5,793 nucleotides of DNA from NCBI GenBank assembly GCA_947599755.1, contig CANQFO010000067.1, positions 1 to 5,793 on the forward strand. The letters are read 5' to 3'. Shown in pieces: positions 1 through 5,743 of this stretch. The notes beneath the pieces are model-generated. The model saw only the letters and a list, made by a program, of their open reading frames with translations, had not been told where the DNA came from and did no database searches. Position numbers and translations under genes: made by a program. This DNA is from an uncultured Bacilli bacterium. Its GTDB lineage: Bacteria; Bacillota_I; Bacilli_A; RF39; UBA660. How positions within the stretch are numbered: position 1 is the first letter of the stretch; each line of letters opens with the position of its first letter.

Positions 1-494
1 CTTTTTATCCAACTGATGCTAATGGAGTCCCATTTACTGTTGCTTACTTCGCCACAACAGGAGATCCTCTTGCAGATATCTCAGAAGACATGGCAGCCGA
101 ACAAAAAGCAAGAGCAGTTTATGAAAACTTAATCGATTTAACTACCGATCCAGATGTAATAGGTCCACTACTTTGGTTAAGACAAAGAGAAATCGTTCAT
201 TACAATCGTTTCAAAGAATTATTTAAATATTATGATAAAATGCTAACAAACGGAAAAAACAGTTCCAATAACAATGACTTAATAAATATGACAAATATGA
301 ACCCTAATATGAATAGTAATATGAATCCTAATATAACTACAAACATGAATCCAAATATGAGTACAAACATGAATCCTAATACCAATCCAAACATAGATAT
401 GATGAATTTCACACCAAAAAATCAAGCAATTTTAGATCAATTATTATTCGATCCAACTGGATTAAAAATGAATCCCAATATAATGGGAGATTAA
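1..494 (+). CDS. cotJC: Manganese catalase / spore coat protein CotJC family, C-terminal part (5' end cut by window edge)
   Basis: The frame is open from base 3 with no stop, so the gene enters from the left; an internal ATG at 90 is not the true start. The visible 163 residues begin with the family's GDPLADxxED...EQKARAVYE segment, followed by DPDVIGPLLWLRQREIVHYNRF. In this numbering Glu33 (codon 99-101) and His66 (198-200) are 33 residues apart, the same spacing as dimanganese ligands Glu148 and His181 of Lactobacillus plantarum Mn catalase. The family disproportionates H2O2 with a di-Mn centre; in spore formers CotJC is a coat component. The remaining ligands (two Glu, one His) lie outside the window. 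After the catalytic fold, at about residue 80, comes an unusual tail of about 80 residues, rich in Asn, Met and Pro, ending in a short non-repetitive segment. A role in spores is inferred from family; a general cytosolic Mn catalase is the alternative. Confidence 0.88.
   Translation, partial: FYPTDANGVPFTVAYFATTGDPLADISEDMAAEQKARAVYENLIDLTTDPDVIGPLLWLRQREIVHYNRFKELFKYYDKMLTNGKNSSNNNDLINMTNMNPNMNSNMNPNITTNMNPNMSTNMNPNTNPNIDMMNFTPKNQAILDQLLFDPTGLKMNPNIMGD
294..392 (+). repeat. Four 24-bp in-frame tandem repeats coding NMNPNxxx octapeptides
   Basis: Four units (294-317, 318-341, 342-365, 366-389) each begin with codons for Asn-Met-Asn-Pro-Asn and end in three variable residues (MNS, ITT, MST, TNP). 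The period is exactly 24 bp, and the units differ mainly at wobble positions and in the last three codons, which suggests an old but in-frame expansion. A further MNPN follows near the C-terminus (codons at 468-479), out of phase with the array. The repeat lies wholly in the tail of the manganese catalase and is absent from the core fold. Confidence 0.9.
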
Positions 495-578
495 AAAACT
501 GTATTACTATATTAAAATAAAATCAATTCAATATTAAATAGTAATCAACAAACTAAATAGAAAATTAAAATTCAATAC

Positions 579-615
579 AAACCCCATTTCTTAAACAAAG
601 GAATGAGGTTTTTAT
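579..615 (+). terminator. Rho-independent terminator after the Mn-catalase gene, probably bidirectional
   Basis: AAACCCCATTTC (579-590) can pair with GAATGAGGTTT (601-611), leaving a 10-nt loop, one internal mismatch and one bulged T. A run of T follows (609-613). Read on the minus strand the mismatch becomes a G-U pair and the hairpin is followed by a T-rich stretch, so it may also end the convergent gene that stops at 640. The rest of the 145-nt spacer (495-639) holds nothing else I can support. Confidence 0.65.
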
Positions 616-639
616 ATGGATAAATTAAATAATAAAAAA

Positions 640-1194
640 TTACTCTGAAAAAATCTTATCATAAGGAATCACTACTTGAAAACTACCAGAAGAATAAGGA
701 GCTACTTGATATGGAGGAAAATAAAATTTTAATCCTGATGAAGTAAAAACAAAATTAGAAAAATTAGAAGATTCTTCCATAGTACCTTGAATCAACATAT
801 CCGGATCAGTAATATTCACATTTCGAGATAAAATTTTTCTGCTTTCCTCAGATAAAACAGAAAGTAAATTAGGATTTTTCTGTTGCAAATAATCCAAAGT
901 AATTATACTTTCACGAACAATATCATAAGTAACAGAAAAAATACGATTATCAGGATGAGCACCTCCCGTAGAAGTAGAAACGAAAAAAACAAATGAAATA
1001 AAATCTTGATAAGAATAATCATCATAAGAAATATCTAAAGTATAAATAAAATTTTCTAAAATAGGACCACTAGCCTGTTTCATAAAATCAAGAATAATTT
1101 TTCGAATTTCTCCCTCTAAATAAAGATTAACCTTATCATATTTTGTTCTAGGATAAGAAATTCTTATCCCATTATTCATATATCCATCATTCAT
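640..1194 (-). CDS. RsiV/PdaC-like DUF4163-DUF3298 domain protein, no visible signal peptide
   Basis: This 184-residue protein matches the extracytoplasmic module shared by anti-sigma factor RsiV and peptidoglycan deacetylase PdaC. An N-terminal DUF4163-like part (about 11-75: ISYP, then DKVN and an amphipathic helix) leads into the GGAHPDNRIFSVTYDI signature (77-92). A C-terminal DUF3298 part follows, with the hallmark GLKFYFPPYQVAPYSSGSFQ (154-173) and ending VVIPY. No enzymatic domain is attached. The ATG at 1194 follows AGTGGTGA at the right distance (GGTGA, four bases, ATG). Such domains normally sit outside the membrane, yet this start gives no signal peptide or anchor. In frame upstream is a very hydrophobic, Phe-rich stretch without ATG, GTG or TTG (see findings). 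The domain call is firm. The precise role (envelope stress sensing, lysozyme binding as for RsiV, or other) is unknown, and no sigma-factor gene is adjacent in this window. Confidence 0.85.
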   Translation of the reverse strand: MNDGYMNNGIRISYPRTKYDKVNLYLEGEIRKIILDFMKQASGPILENFIYTLDISYDDYSYQDFISFVFFVSTSTGGAHPDNRIFSVTYDIVRESIITLDYLQQKNPNLLSVLSEESRKILSRNVNITDPDMLIQGTMEESSNFSNFVFTSSGLKFYFPPYQVAPYSSGSFQVVIPYDKIFSE

Positions 1195-1235
1195 AATATC
1201 ACCACTAATTATATATATGCAAAAAAATACAAAAC

Positions 1236-1263
1236 TTGTTAAAAAGAAAAAATAGAGTATAAT
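1236..1263 (+). promoter_or_regulatory. Sigma-A-like promoter for the deoxyinosine glycosylase gene
   Basis: A -35 box TTGTTA (1236-1241) and a perfect -10 box TATAAT (1258-1263) are separated by 16 bp. Transcription would start near 1270, only about 10 nt before the preferred ATG at 1280, so the leader would be very short and the Shine-Dalgarno site would lie at the extreme 5' end of the mRNA. The same 73-bp interval must also contain the divergent promoter of the minus-strand gene starting at 1194; the best -10 candidate there is TATAAT at 1208-1213 on the minus strand, with no convincing -35. Confidence 0.65.
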
Positions 1264-1279
1264 ATTTATGGTGAGAAAA

Positions 1280-1771
1280 ATGAACGTAATCCATACACTA
1301 GAACCAATTTATGATCAAAACTCAAAAGTATTAATACTAGGAACTATGCCTTCCATAAAATCAAGAGAAAAAGGATTTTATTATGCAAATCCAAAAAATA
1401 GATTTTGGAAAACACTAGAAACAATTTATCAAGAAAAAATTGGAGAAAATAAAGAAGAAAAAATCAAATTTCTAAAAAAACATCATATTGCTCTTTATGA
1501 TGTATTACAAAGTTGCGAAATAACATCATCAAGTGATCAATCCATTAAAAACCCAATTCCAAATGATCTTACCAAAATATTAAAAACAACAAAAATTAAA
1601 AAAGTTTTTACAACAGAAAAAAAAGCTTATGAATTATATCAAAAATATTGTTACCCAAAAACAAAAATAGAAGCAATTTATTTACCAAGTACATCTCCTG
1701 CAAATTGCAAAAAAGGAATAGAAAAAATTCTAAAAGATACCTATCAACAAATAAAAATATGGGCAGAATAA
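1280..1771 (+). CDS. DNA-deoxyinosine glycosylase (hypoxanthine-DNA glycosylase, UDG superfamily family 6)
   Basis: This 163-residue protein is a small single-domain member of the uracil-DNA glycosylase superfamily. It removes hypoxanthine, the product of adenine deamination, from DNA as the first step of base excision repair. Visible motifs are LILGTMPS (18-25), the family-specific FYYANPKNRFWKTL (33-46), HIALYDVLQSCE (69-80) with the following IKNPIPND (89-96), and LPSTSPAN (135-142), which takes the place of the His-containing motif of classical uracil glycosylases. Asn residues in the first and second motif regions are the likely catalytic or base-contact residues. Length is typical. I prefer ATG 1280 because TGGTGAG (1269-1275) is a well-placed ribosome site for it and the family starts M-x-x-H-x-x-E-P. 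The longer start at ATG 1268 overlaps that site and the expected transcription start. The gene is monocistronic and closed by the hairpin at its stop codon. Confidence 0.92.
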   Translation: MNVIHTLEPIYDQNSKVLILGTMPSIKSREKGFYYANPKNRFWKTLETIYQEKIGENKEEKIKFLKKHHIALYDVLQSCEITSSSDQSIKNPIPNDLTKILKTTKIKKVFTTEKKAYELYQKYCYPKTKIEAIYLPSTSPANCKKGIEKILKDTYQQIKIWAE

Positions 1772-1790
1772 AACCCATATTATTTTTATT
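1756..1790. terminator. Bidirectional terminator between the convergent glycosylase and glmS genes
   Basis: A perfect 8-bp stem, AATATGGG (1756-1763) with CCCATATT (1774-1781), encloses a 10-nt loop that contains the TAA stop of the + strand gene (1769-1771). On the + strand it is followed by ATTTTTATT; on the minus strand by ATTTTTAT, so it can serve both the glycosylase and glmS, which stops at 1797. Confidence 0.8.
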
Positions 1791-1796
1791 AAAAAT

Positions 1797-3554
1797 TTAC
1801 TCTACTGTAACACTCTTTGCTAGATTTCTCGGTTTATCAATATCACATCCTCTAAGTTTAGCAACCTCATAAGCAATAAGTTGCAAAATAGGAGCAACCA
1901 AAATTGGTTGAAAATAATTAGAAACCTTAGGAACAAGAATTGGTGTAGATAACTCACAAATATCTCGATTAGAAATTGCAAAGACCTTAGCACCACGTGC
2001 TTTTACCTCAAACAAATTAGAAAGTGTTTTCTCAAAAATATCATCATCCGTCAAAATTGCAATAACAACAGTTCCTTGTTGAATTAAAGAAATTGGTCCA
2101 TGCTTTAATTCTCCTGCCGGATAAGCATCAGAATGAATATAAGAAATTTCTTTTAACTTTAAACTTCCCTCCAAACAAATTGCATAATCCATTCTACGTC
2201 CAATAAAATAAATATCTTCCTGTTGATAAATATTTTTAGCAATCTCTGCATAAACATCTTTCTTATCCAAAACTTTACGAAGAAGTTGAGGAAGTCTTTG
2301 AATTTCATCAAAAATAAAAGAAGAATGATTCAAAAGTTCCAAACGACAACAAAGCATTGCCAAAACCATAACCTGCAAAGTATAAGCTTTAGTCGTAGCA
2401 ACAGCAATTTCTGCCCCTGCCATAATATAAATATGATGATCACTTTCCCTAGCAATAGTAGAGCCTTCAACATTTACAATGGCAAGAGTATCAACAAAAG
2501 AAGATTTAGCCTTTCTCATTGCCGCAATGGTATCAAAAGTCTCTCCCGATTGAGAAATTAAAATCACTAAAGTTTTCTTTTGATAAGAAATAAATTGATA
2601 ACAATACTCACTAGCACATTCACATAAAACAGGAATTTTAAACTTTTCCTCAATCAAAGTCTTTCCAATCATACCAGCATACAATGCCGAACCACAAGCA
2701 ACAATATGAACTTCTTCATAATTAAATAAATCTGGCAATAAAGAAACATCAGAAAGATAACTTTGAATCATTTTTTCTAAAACTTTAGGTTGTTCCATAA
2801 TTTCTTTTAACATATAATGATCATATTTTTCCTTATCAGAAACATTTTTTTTCATATCAGTAACCTGAAAAGAAGGACAAATTTCCTTACCATGTTGAAA
2901 CAAATGAATAGAAGAAGAAATCTCAGCAATCTCCAAAGGTTTCAATAACAAATACCGATCAGTATACCGAACAATAGGCAAAAGATCAGATCCAACAAAA
3001 AATTCTCCATCAGAAACTCCAATTAATAAAGGAGATTCTTTTCGAACTGCGAATAATTTATCTTTATTTTGAAATAAAATAATCAGTGCATAAGTACCTA
3101 TTAATTCAGATAAAGCTCGTTCAATTGCTTGAATTGGATCTTCTTCATAGTAATAATCAATAAGAGCAGCTATCACCTCAGAATCTGTATCGCTTTGAAA
3201 TTTCACTCCTTCCTGAATTAATTTTTCTTTTAACATCATTGCATTTTCAATAATTCCGTTATGAACTAATGTAACCTTTCCTATCGTATGGGGATGAGCA
3301 TTTATCTCATTAACAATTCCATGAGTTGCCCATCTAGTATGAGAAATTCCCATAGAAGAATCTATTAATGAAGTAGAATTTAATTTTTTTTCCAACTGAG
3401 AAATTCTACCAGAAGCTTTAACCACTTGCACACAATTAGGACTCCAAAAAGCAACCCCAGAAGAATCATATCCTCTATATTCCAAATCTAAAAGTCCCTG
3501 AACTAAAATATCCTTAGGATGTTTATTTCCAACATAACCAAAAATTCCACACAT
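1797..3554 (-). CDS. glmS: Glutamine--fructose-6-phosphate aminotransferase (isomerizing), GlmS
   Basis: GlmS makes glucosamine-6-phosphate from fructose-6-phosphate and glutamine, the entry to UDP-GlcNAc and hence to peptidoglycan; it acts in the cytosol. The 585-residue protein is complete. The N-terminal class II glutamine amidotransferase domain shows the nucleophile Cys1 in CGIFGYVG, HTRWATHGxxxxxNAHPH, HNGIIEN and SDTDSEV. Two SIS sugar-isomerase domains follow, with ILISQSGETFDT and ATTKAYTLQ in the first and EGSLKLKEISYIHSDAYPAG then ELKHGP in the second. The end, LAKSVTVE, carries the conserved catalytic Lys. The start must be ATG 3554, since Cys has to be residue 2 before Met removal and TGGAGGA (3559-3565) lies just upstream. 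The longer ORF from 3566 would begin inside this ribosome site and bury the Cys. Length is slightly below the usual 600 or so, without missing motifs. There is no room for, and no sign of, a glmS ribozyme upstream. Confidence 0.97.
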   Translation of the reverse strand: MCGIFGYVGNKHPKDILVQGLLDLEYRGYDSSGVAFWSPNCVQVVKASGRISQLEKKLNSTSLIDSSMGISHTRWATHGIVNEINAHPHTIGKVTLVHNGIIENAMMLKEKLIQEGVKFQSDTDSEVIAALIDYYYEEDPIQAIERALSELIGTYALIILFQNKDKLFAVRKESPLLIGVSDGEFFVGSDLLPIVRYTDRYLLLKPLEIAEISSSIHLFQHGKEICPSFQVTDMKKNVSDKEKYDHYMLKEIMEQPKVLEKMIQSYLSDVSLLPDLFNYEEVHIVACGSALYAGMIGKTLIEEKFKIPVLCECASEYCYQFISYQKKTLVILISQSGETFDTIAAMRKAKSSFVDTLAIVNVEGSTIARESDHHIYIMAGAEIAVATTKAYTLQVMVLAMLCCRLELLNHSSFIFDEIQRLPQLLRKVLDKKDVYAEIAKNIYQQEDIYFIGRRMDYAICLEGSLKLKEISYIHSDAYPAGELKHGPISLIQQGTVVIAILTDDDIFEKTLSNLFEVKARGAKVFAISNRDICELSTPILVPKVSNYFQPILVAPILQLIAYEVAKLRGCDIDKPRNLAKSVTVE

Positions 3555-3558
3555 AAAA

Positions 3559-3565
3559 TCCTCCA
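3559..3565 (-). promoter_or_regulatory. Ribosome binding site that fixes the glmS start
   Basis: Read on the minus strand this is TGGAGGA, followed by TTTT and then ATG-TGT (Met-Cys1). It is one of the strongest Shine-Dalgarno matches in the window. It overlaps the in-frame ATG at 3566, which excludes that codon as the start. Confidence 0.85.
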
Positions 3566-3580
3566 TTTATAACTAGTTTA

Positions 3581-3586
3581 ATTATA
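3581..3586 (-). promoter_or_regulatory. Probable -10 box of the glmS promoter
   Basis: A perfect TATAAT on the minus strand would give a transcript start near 3574 and a leader of about 20 nt. At 16-18 bp spacing only T-runs are found for the -35 box, so the promoter is weakly supported on that side and may need an activator, or may simply tolerate a poor -35. Confidence 0.45.
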
Positions 3587-3624
3587 CAATTGAATAATAA
3601 AGAAAAAAATCTAAATATGAAAAA

Positions 3625-3668
3625 AATAAAGAAAAAGAATTAATCTATCACAAATAGATTAAATTCTT
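3625..3668 (-). terminator. Rho-independent terminator of the AAA+ / NlpC-P60 operon
   Basis: AAGAATTAATCTAT (3635-3648) pairs with ATAGATTAAATTCTT (3654-3668) over 14 bp with one bulged A (3663) and a 5-nt loop. On the minus strand the hairpin comes directly after the TAG stop (3669-3671) and is followed by TTTTC and TTTATTTTTT. This separates the operon from glmS downstream, which has its own -10 box. Confidence 0.8.
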
Positions 3669-4691
3669 CTAAGAAAGACCACAAAGCGGATCAGAAGTAA
3701 TACCAAAAATATTAAGCAATACTGTAACTAAAGTAGGAATAAAAAATAATGCAGCTGCTAAAAGTAAACGAATAATTAATTTTTTTTGAGCCTTAGCCAT
3801 ACTTTCATCATCACTTTGAATAATTACTTTAATAAAATCAATTGCACTTAAAACAATCACTAAAAGTGGTCCCAATACTTTAATATAATTTAAAATTTGC
3901 TGCAATAACCAAGCAACAGAATTTTCATCATTAGGATCACCCAAAATTCCTGTTTTTCCTGAACAATCAACATCTCCATTATATCCTTCCATCCATTTTT
4001 GCATATCCTCTGCAGTAATAGACTTGCCTGAAGAAATATATTTAGAAATAAACTGCTTAAAAGCCTTAATTGGTTCACTACTAGACACCTTGGCATAAAT
4101 TGAATTAGAATTATCATCTTTAAATTTCTTATACCGAAAAAACTTAGTAAATCTAGAATCATGATCGATTACTACACCATTTCGACCACTGTTACCAGAA
4201 CAGTGAATATACATTTTCACTCCAGATTCTGTTGTACCAGCATATATTCCAATATGTTGACCAGGAGCCCATGCAAGATCCCCTGGAAGAATTTCAGATT
4301 CAGAAACACTTTCAAAATATGTTGTTTTAGGAATACTATCACAATTTACATCAATTTTTGCCTTACCATTGGATTTTAAATCAGTAATAAGACCAGAATA
4401 ATAATAAGCCCAAGCAACAAAACTAGAACAACATAGCTGCTTCGGTTTATTTCCAATTGTTGCAATTTTATTTGATCCTGCAGCATGACCATAAGTAGTA
4501 TAGCCAACTAAAGTATTAGCTTTTTCTAACAATTGAATTCTACGATAATCCATAGTCTCAAGATCCCATGTTTTTTCCAATTTAGCCATAGTAGTAGATT
4601 GTAAAGCAAATGCATGAATAGGAGTAAATAAAACACAGAAGATAAGAATAAAAGAAATAATTTCACCAAGCAAGGTGTATTTTTTATTCAA
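3669..4691 (-). CDS. Secreted NlpC/P60-type peptidoglycan hydrolase fused to a TrbC/VirB2-like two-helix membrane domain
   Basis: This 340-residue protein has three parts. Residues 1-29 form a signal peptide (KK, long hydrophobic core, cleavage-like A-F-A at 27-29). Residues about 45-190 look like an NlpC/P60 cysteine peptidase: Cys88 in LCCSSFVAWAYYYSG, GDLAWAPGQHIGIYAG with His146, and His163 in YIHCSG as third residue. Residues about 243-337 resemble TrbC/VirB2 pilin-like proteins: GILGDPND, one helix (264-290), a charged loop with DDES and KAQKK, then a second helix (303-330). The positive loop puts both ends of this part outside, so Cys243 and Cys337 could form a disulfide. NlpC/P60 enzymes usually cut D-Glu-diaminopimelate bonds in stem peptides; the fusion would hold such activity at the membrane. 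Start: TTG 4691 has AGGTGAG (4696-4702) five bases upstream and overlaps the preceding gene by 8 nt. A GTG at 4700 (343 residues, 17-nt overlap) is the alternative. The name for the C-terminal part rests on pattern memory, not a search. Confidence 0.8.
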   Translation of the reverse strand: MNKKYTLLGEIISFILIFCVLFTPIHAFALQSTTMAKLEKTWDLETMDYRRIQLLEKANTLVGYTTYGHAAGSNKIATIGNKPKQLCCSSFVAWAYYYSGLITDLKSNGKAKIDVNCDSIPKTTYFESVSESEILPGDLAWAPGQHIGIYAGTTESGVKMYIHCSGNSGRNGVVIDHDSRFTKFFRYKKFKDDNSNSIYAKVSSSEPIKAFKQFISKYISSGKSITAEDMQKWMEGYNGDVDCSGKTGILGDPNDENSVAWLLQQILNYIKVLGPLLVIVLSAIDFIKVIIQSDDESMAKAQKKLIIRLLLAAALFFIPTLVTVLLNIFGITSDPLCGLS

Positions 4692-5640
4692 TGTTCTCAC
4701 CTAACCTTTCATAAGTTTTATGAGTTGCTTGATATTCAGCAATTTGTTCAGCAAACAAAACATCAAATTGTTCTAATCCTTTACGAATAACATCAGGATA
4801 AATATTTTTACTAGTACAAATTGCATTTCGAAAATCAATCACACTAACTTCATTACGATTTTCAAATAAAGCATTAGAAAATGCTTGTTGAACCAAAGTC
4901 AAAGAAACATCAGGATATCTAGAACCAATTTCATAAATTCTTTTATACTCACTAGTAATATCAGTAATAAATTCCATCATTTTACGTTGAATAAAAGAAG
5001 TATACATCATCTTAACCCCAGTTCTTTTTTCAATCTTAGGAAGAGTTCCCATTAAAATTTGAATATTTTCATTACGAGTAGGCTCTTCAATTTCTACCTT
5101 TTGAAATCGTCTAACAAAAGCCTTATCTCGCAAAATATATCTCTCATACTCCTCTGTAGTAGTAGCACCAATAACTTTAATATCACCACGATCCAACGCT
5201 GGTTTAAACATATTGGCAAAATCTAACGCTTCGCCTTTTGTTCCCATCAAAGTATGAATTTCATCAATAAATAAAATCAATTTAGATTTAGATTTCAATT
5301 CATCAATTAAAGTTTGAATCTTTGCCTCACCAGTAACAGGATCAACACCAAGTAAAGCAGAAGTATTAATTTTAATCACTTGATATTCCCGCAAAGACTC
5401 TGGCACACGATTACATTGAATACGATAAGCAAGACCTTCAACAACAGCAGTTTTACCAACACCAGGTTTTCCAATTAAAACAGCAGATTTGTCGGGAGTA
5501 AGTAAAATTAAAATTAATTGTTTAATTTGTTCATCACGTCCAATAGCAGGATTAGTAATATAATCTTTATTTTGAAAATTTTCACCATAATTATCCAAAA
5601 TACTAATTCGCTTAGCCTTTAAATTAAACTTCTCCTCCAC
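4684..5640 (-). CDS. Stand-alone AAA+ ATPase resembling the first ATPase domain (D1) of ClpB/ClpC
   Basis: The 318-residue protein aligns by eye with Clp/Hsp100 D1. It has NPAIGRDEQIKQL (30-42), Walker A GKPGVGKT (57-64), Walker B LILFIDE (121-127) followed by IHTLMG, sensor 1 GATTTEEY (158-165), and arginine fingers Arg177-Arg178 in AFVRRFQKVEIEEP. The small helical part contains SRYPDVSLTL (240-249). It lacks the Clp N-domain, the coiled-coil middle domain, the second ATPase domain and any visible ClpP-docking loop. Where ClpB/C D1 has the pore loop with Tyr-Arg-Gly-Glu-Phe, this protein has PVTGEA (101-106), so the substrate-gripping aromatic is missing. It is therefore probably not a normal unfoldase and may remodel or power an envelope assembly encoded with it. 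Start GTG 5640 follows AGAGGTGA by five bases; a longer GTG start at 5649 lies inside that site. It is the first gene of a two-gene operon. Confidence 0.85.
   Translation of the reverse strand: MEEKFNLKAKRISILDNYGENFQNKDYITNPAIGRDEQIKQLILILLTPDKSAVLIGKPGVGKTAVVEGLAYRIQCNRVPESLREYQVIKINTSALLGVDPVTGEAKIQTLIDELKSKSKLILFIDEIHTLMGTKGEALDFANMFKPALDRGDIKVIGATTTEEYERYILRDKAFVRRFQKVEIEEPTRNENIQILMGTLPKIEKRTGVKMMYTSFIQRKMMEFITDITSEYKRIYEIGSRYPDVSLTLVQQAFSNALFENRNEVSVIDFRNAICTSKNIYPDVIRKGLEQFDVLFAEQIAEYQATHKTYERLGENIE
4696..4702 (-). promoter_or_regulatory. Ribosome binding site inside the AAA+ gene for the NlpC/P60 fusion gene
   Basis: AGGTGAG on the minus strand lies in the last codons of the AAA+ gene, five bases before TTG 4691. 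Its position favours TTG over GTG 4700, which overlaps the site and has only a close-set AAAGG upstream. The site and 8-nt overlap suggest translational coupling of the two proteins. Confidence 0.6.
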
Positions 5641-5645
5641 AAAAA

Positions 5646-5653
5646 TCACCTCT
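5646..5653 (-). promoter_or_regulatory. Ribosome binding site that fixes the AAA+ start
   Basis: AGAGGTGA on the minus strand is followed by TTTTT and GTG (5640-5638). An in-frame GTG at 5649 is formed by the site's own GGTGA plus its next base, so it is unlikely to be the start. Confidence 0.75.
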
Positions 5654-5663
5654 AACTACGCCT

Positions 5664-5692
5664 ATTGTACCAAATTTCTATCGAAAAGTCTA
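5664..5692 (-). promoter_or_regulatory. Sigma-A-like promoter of the AAA+ / NlpC-P60 operon, extended -10
   Basis: On the minus strand, TAGACT (5692-5687) and TACAAT (5669-5664) are 17 bp apart, and TGG directly before TACAAT makes an extended -10. Transcription would begin near 5657, leaving a leader of about 17 nt with the ribosome site. The -35 box lies within one of the GATAGA-type motif copies described separately, so occupation of that motif would be expected to affect this promoter. Confidence 0.6.
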
Positions 5693-5743
5693 TCAGTTCA
5701 AAAACAAAGTGTAATCAATTTAATTGAAAAATGAAATGTCTAT
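5671..5743 (-). repeat. Three direct copies of an 11-bp ATAGA(C/A)nTTT(C/G) motif upstream of the operon
   Basis: Read on the minus strand the copies are ATAGACATTTC (5743-5733), ATAGACTTTTC (5693-5683) and ATAGAAATTTG (5681-5671). The two proximal copies are 12 bp apart and cover the -35 box and spacer of the operon promoter; the distal copy is 50 bp further upstream and forms one arm of the dyad at 5735-5763. This is a candidate binding site for a regulator, though chance in AT-rich DNA is possible. Confidence 0.4.

Noticed and set aside
294..392. The short tandem repeats as a CRISPR array
   Set aside because: The units are contiguous 24-bp coding repeats without spacers, in frame with the catalase gene.
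230..412. Minus-strand ORF encoding a 60-residue hydrophobic, Gly-Phe repeat protein
   Set aside because: It is the antisense image of the NMNPNxxx repeats of the manganese catalase; it has no independent support.
1648..1872. Plus-strand ORF of 74 codons spanning the end of the glycosylase and the end of glmS
   Set aside because: It crosses the convergent terminator, lies out of frame with the glycosylase, and has no family resemblance.
2223..2561. Plus-strand ORF of 112 codons
   Set aside because: It is antisense within glmS, with no ribosome site and biased, unfamiliar composition; glmS itself is fully conserved here.
3567..3668. A glmS ribozyme upstream of glmS, expected in some Bacillota
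   Set aside because: Only about 100 nt lie between glmS and the next gene. These are taken up by a -10 box and a terminator hairpin, too short and without the ribozyme's conserved core.
3890..4162. Minus-strand ORF of 90 codons in another frame
   Set aside because: It is an out-of-frame shadow of the NlpC/P60 fusion gene, whose own frame is supported by motifs on both sides, so it is not evidence of a frameshift.
4161..4379. Plus-strand ORF of 72 codons
   Set aside because: It is antisense to the NlpC/P60 catalytic region, with no recognisable product.
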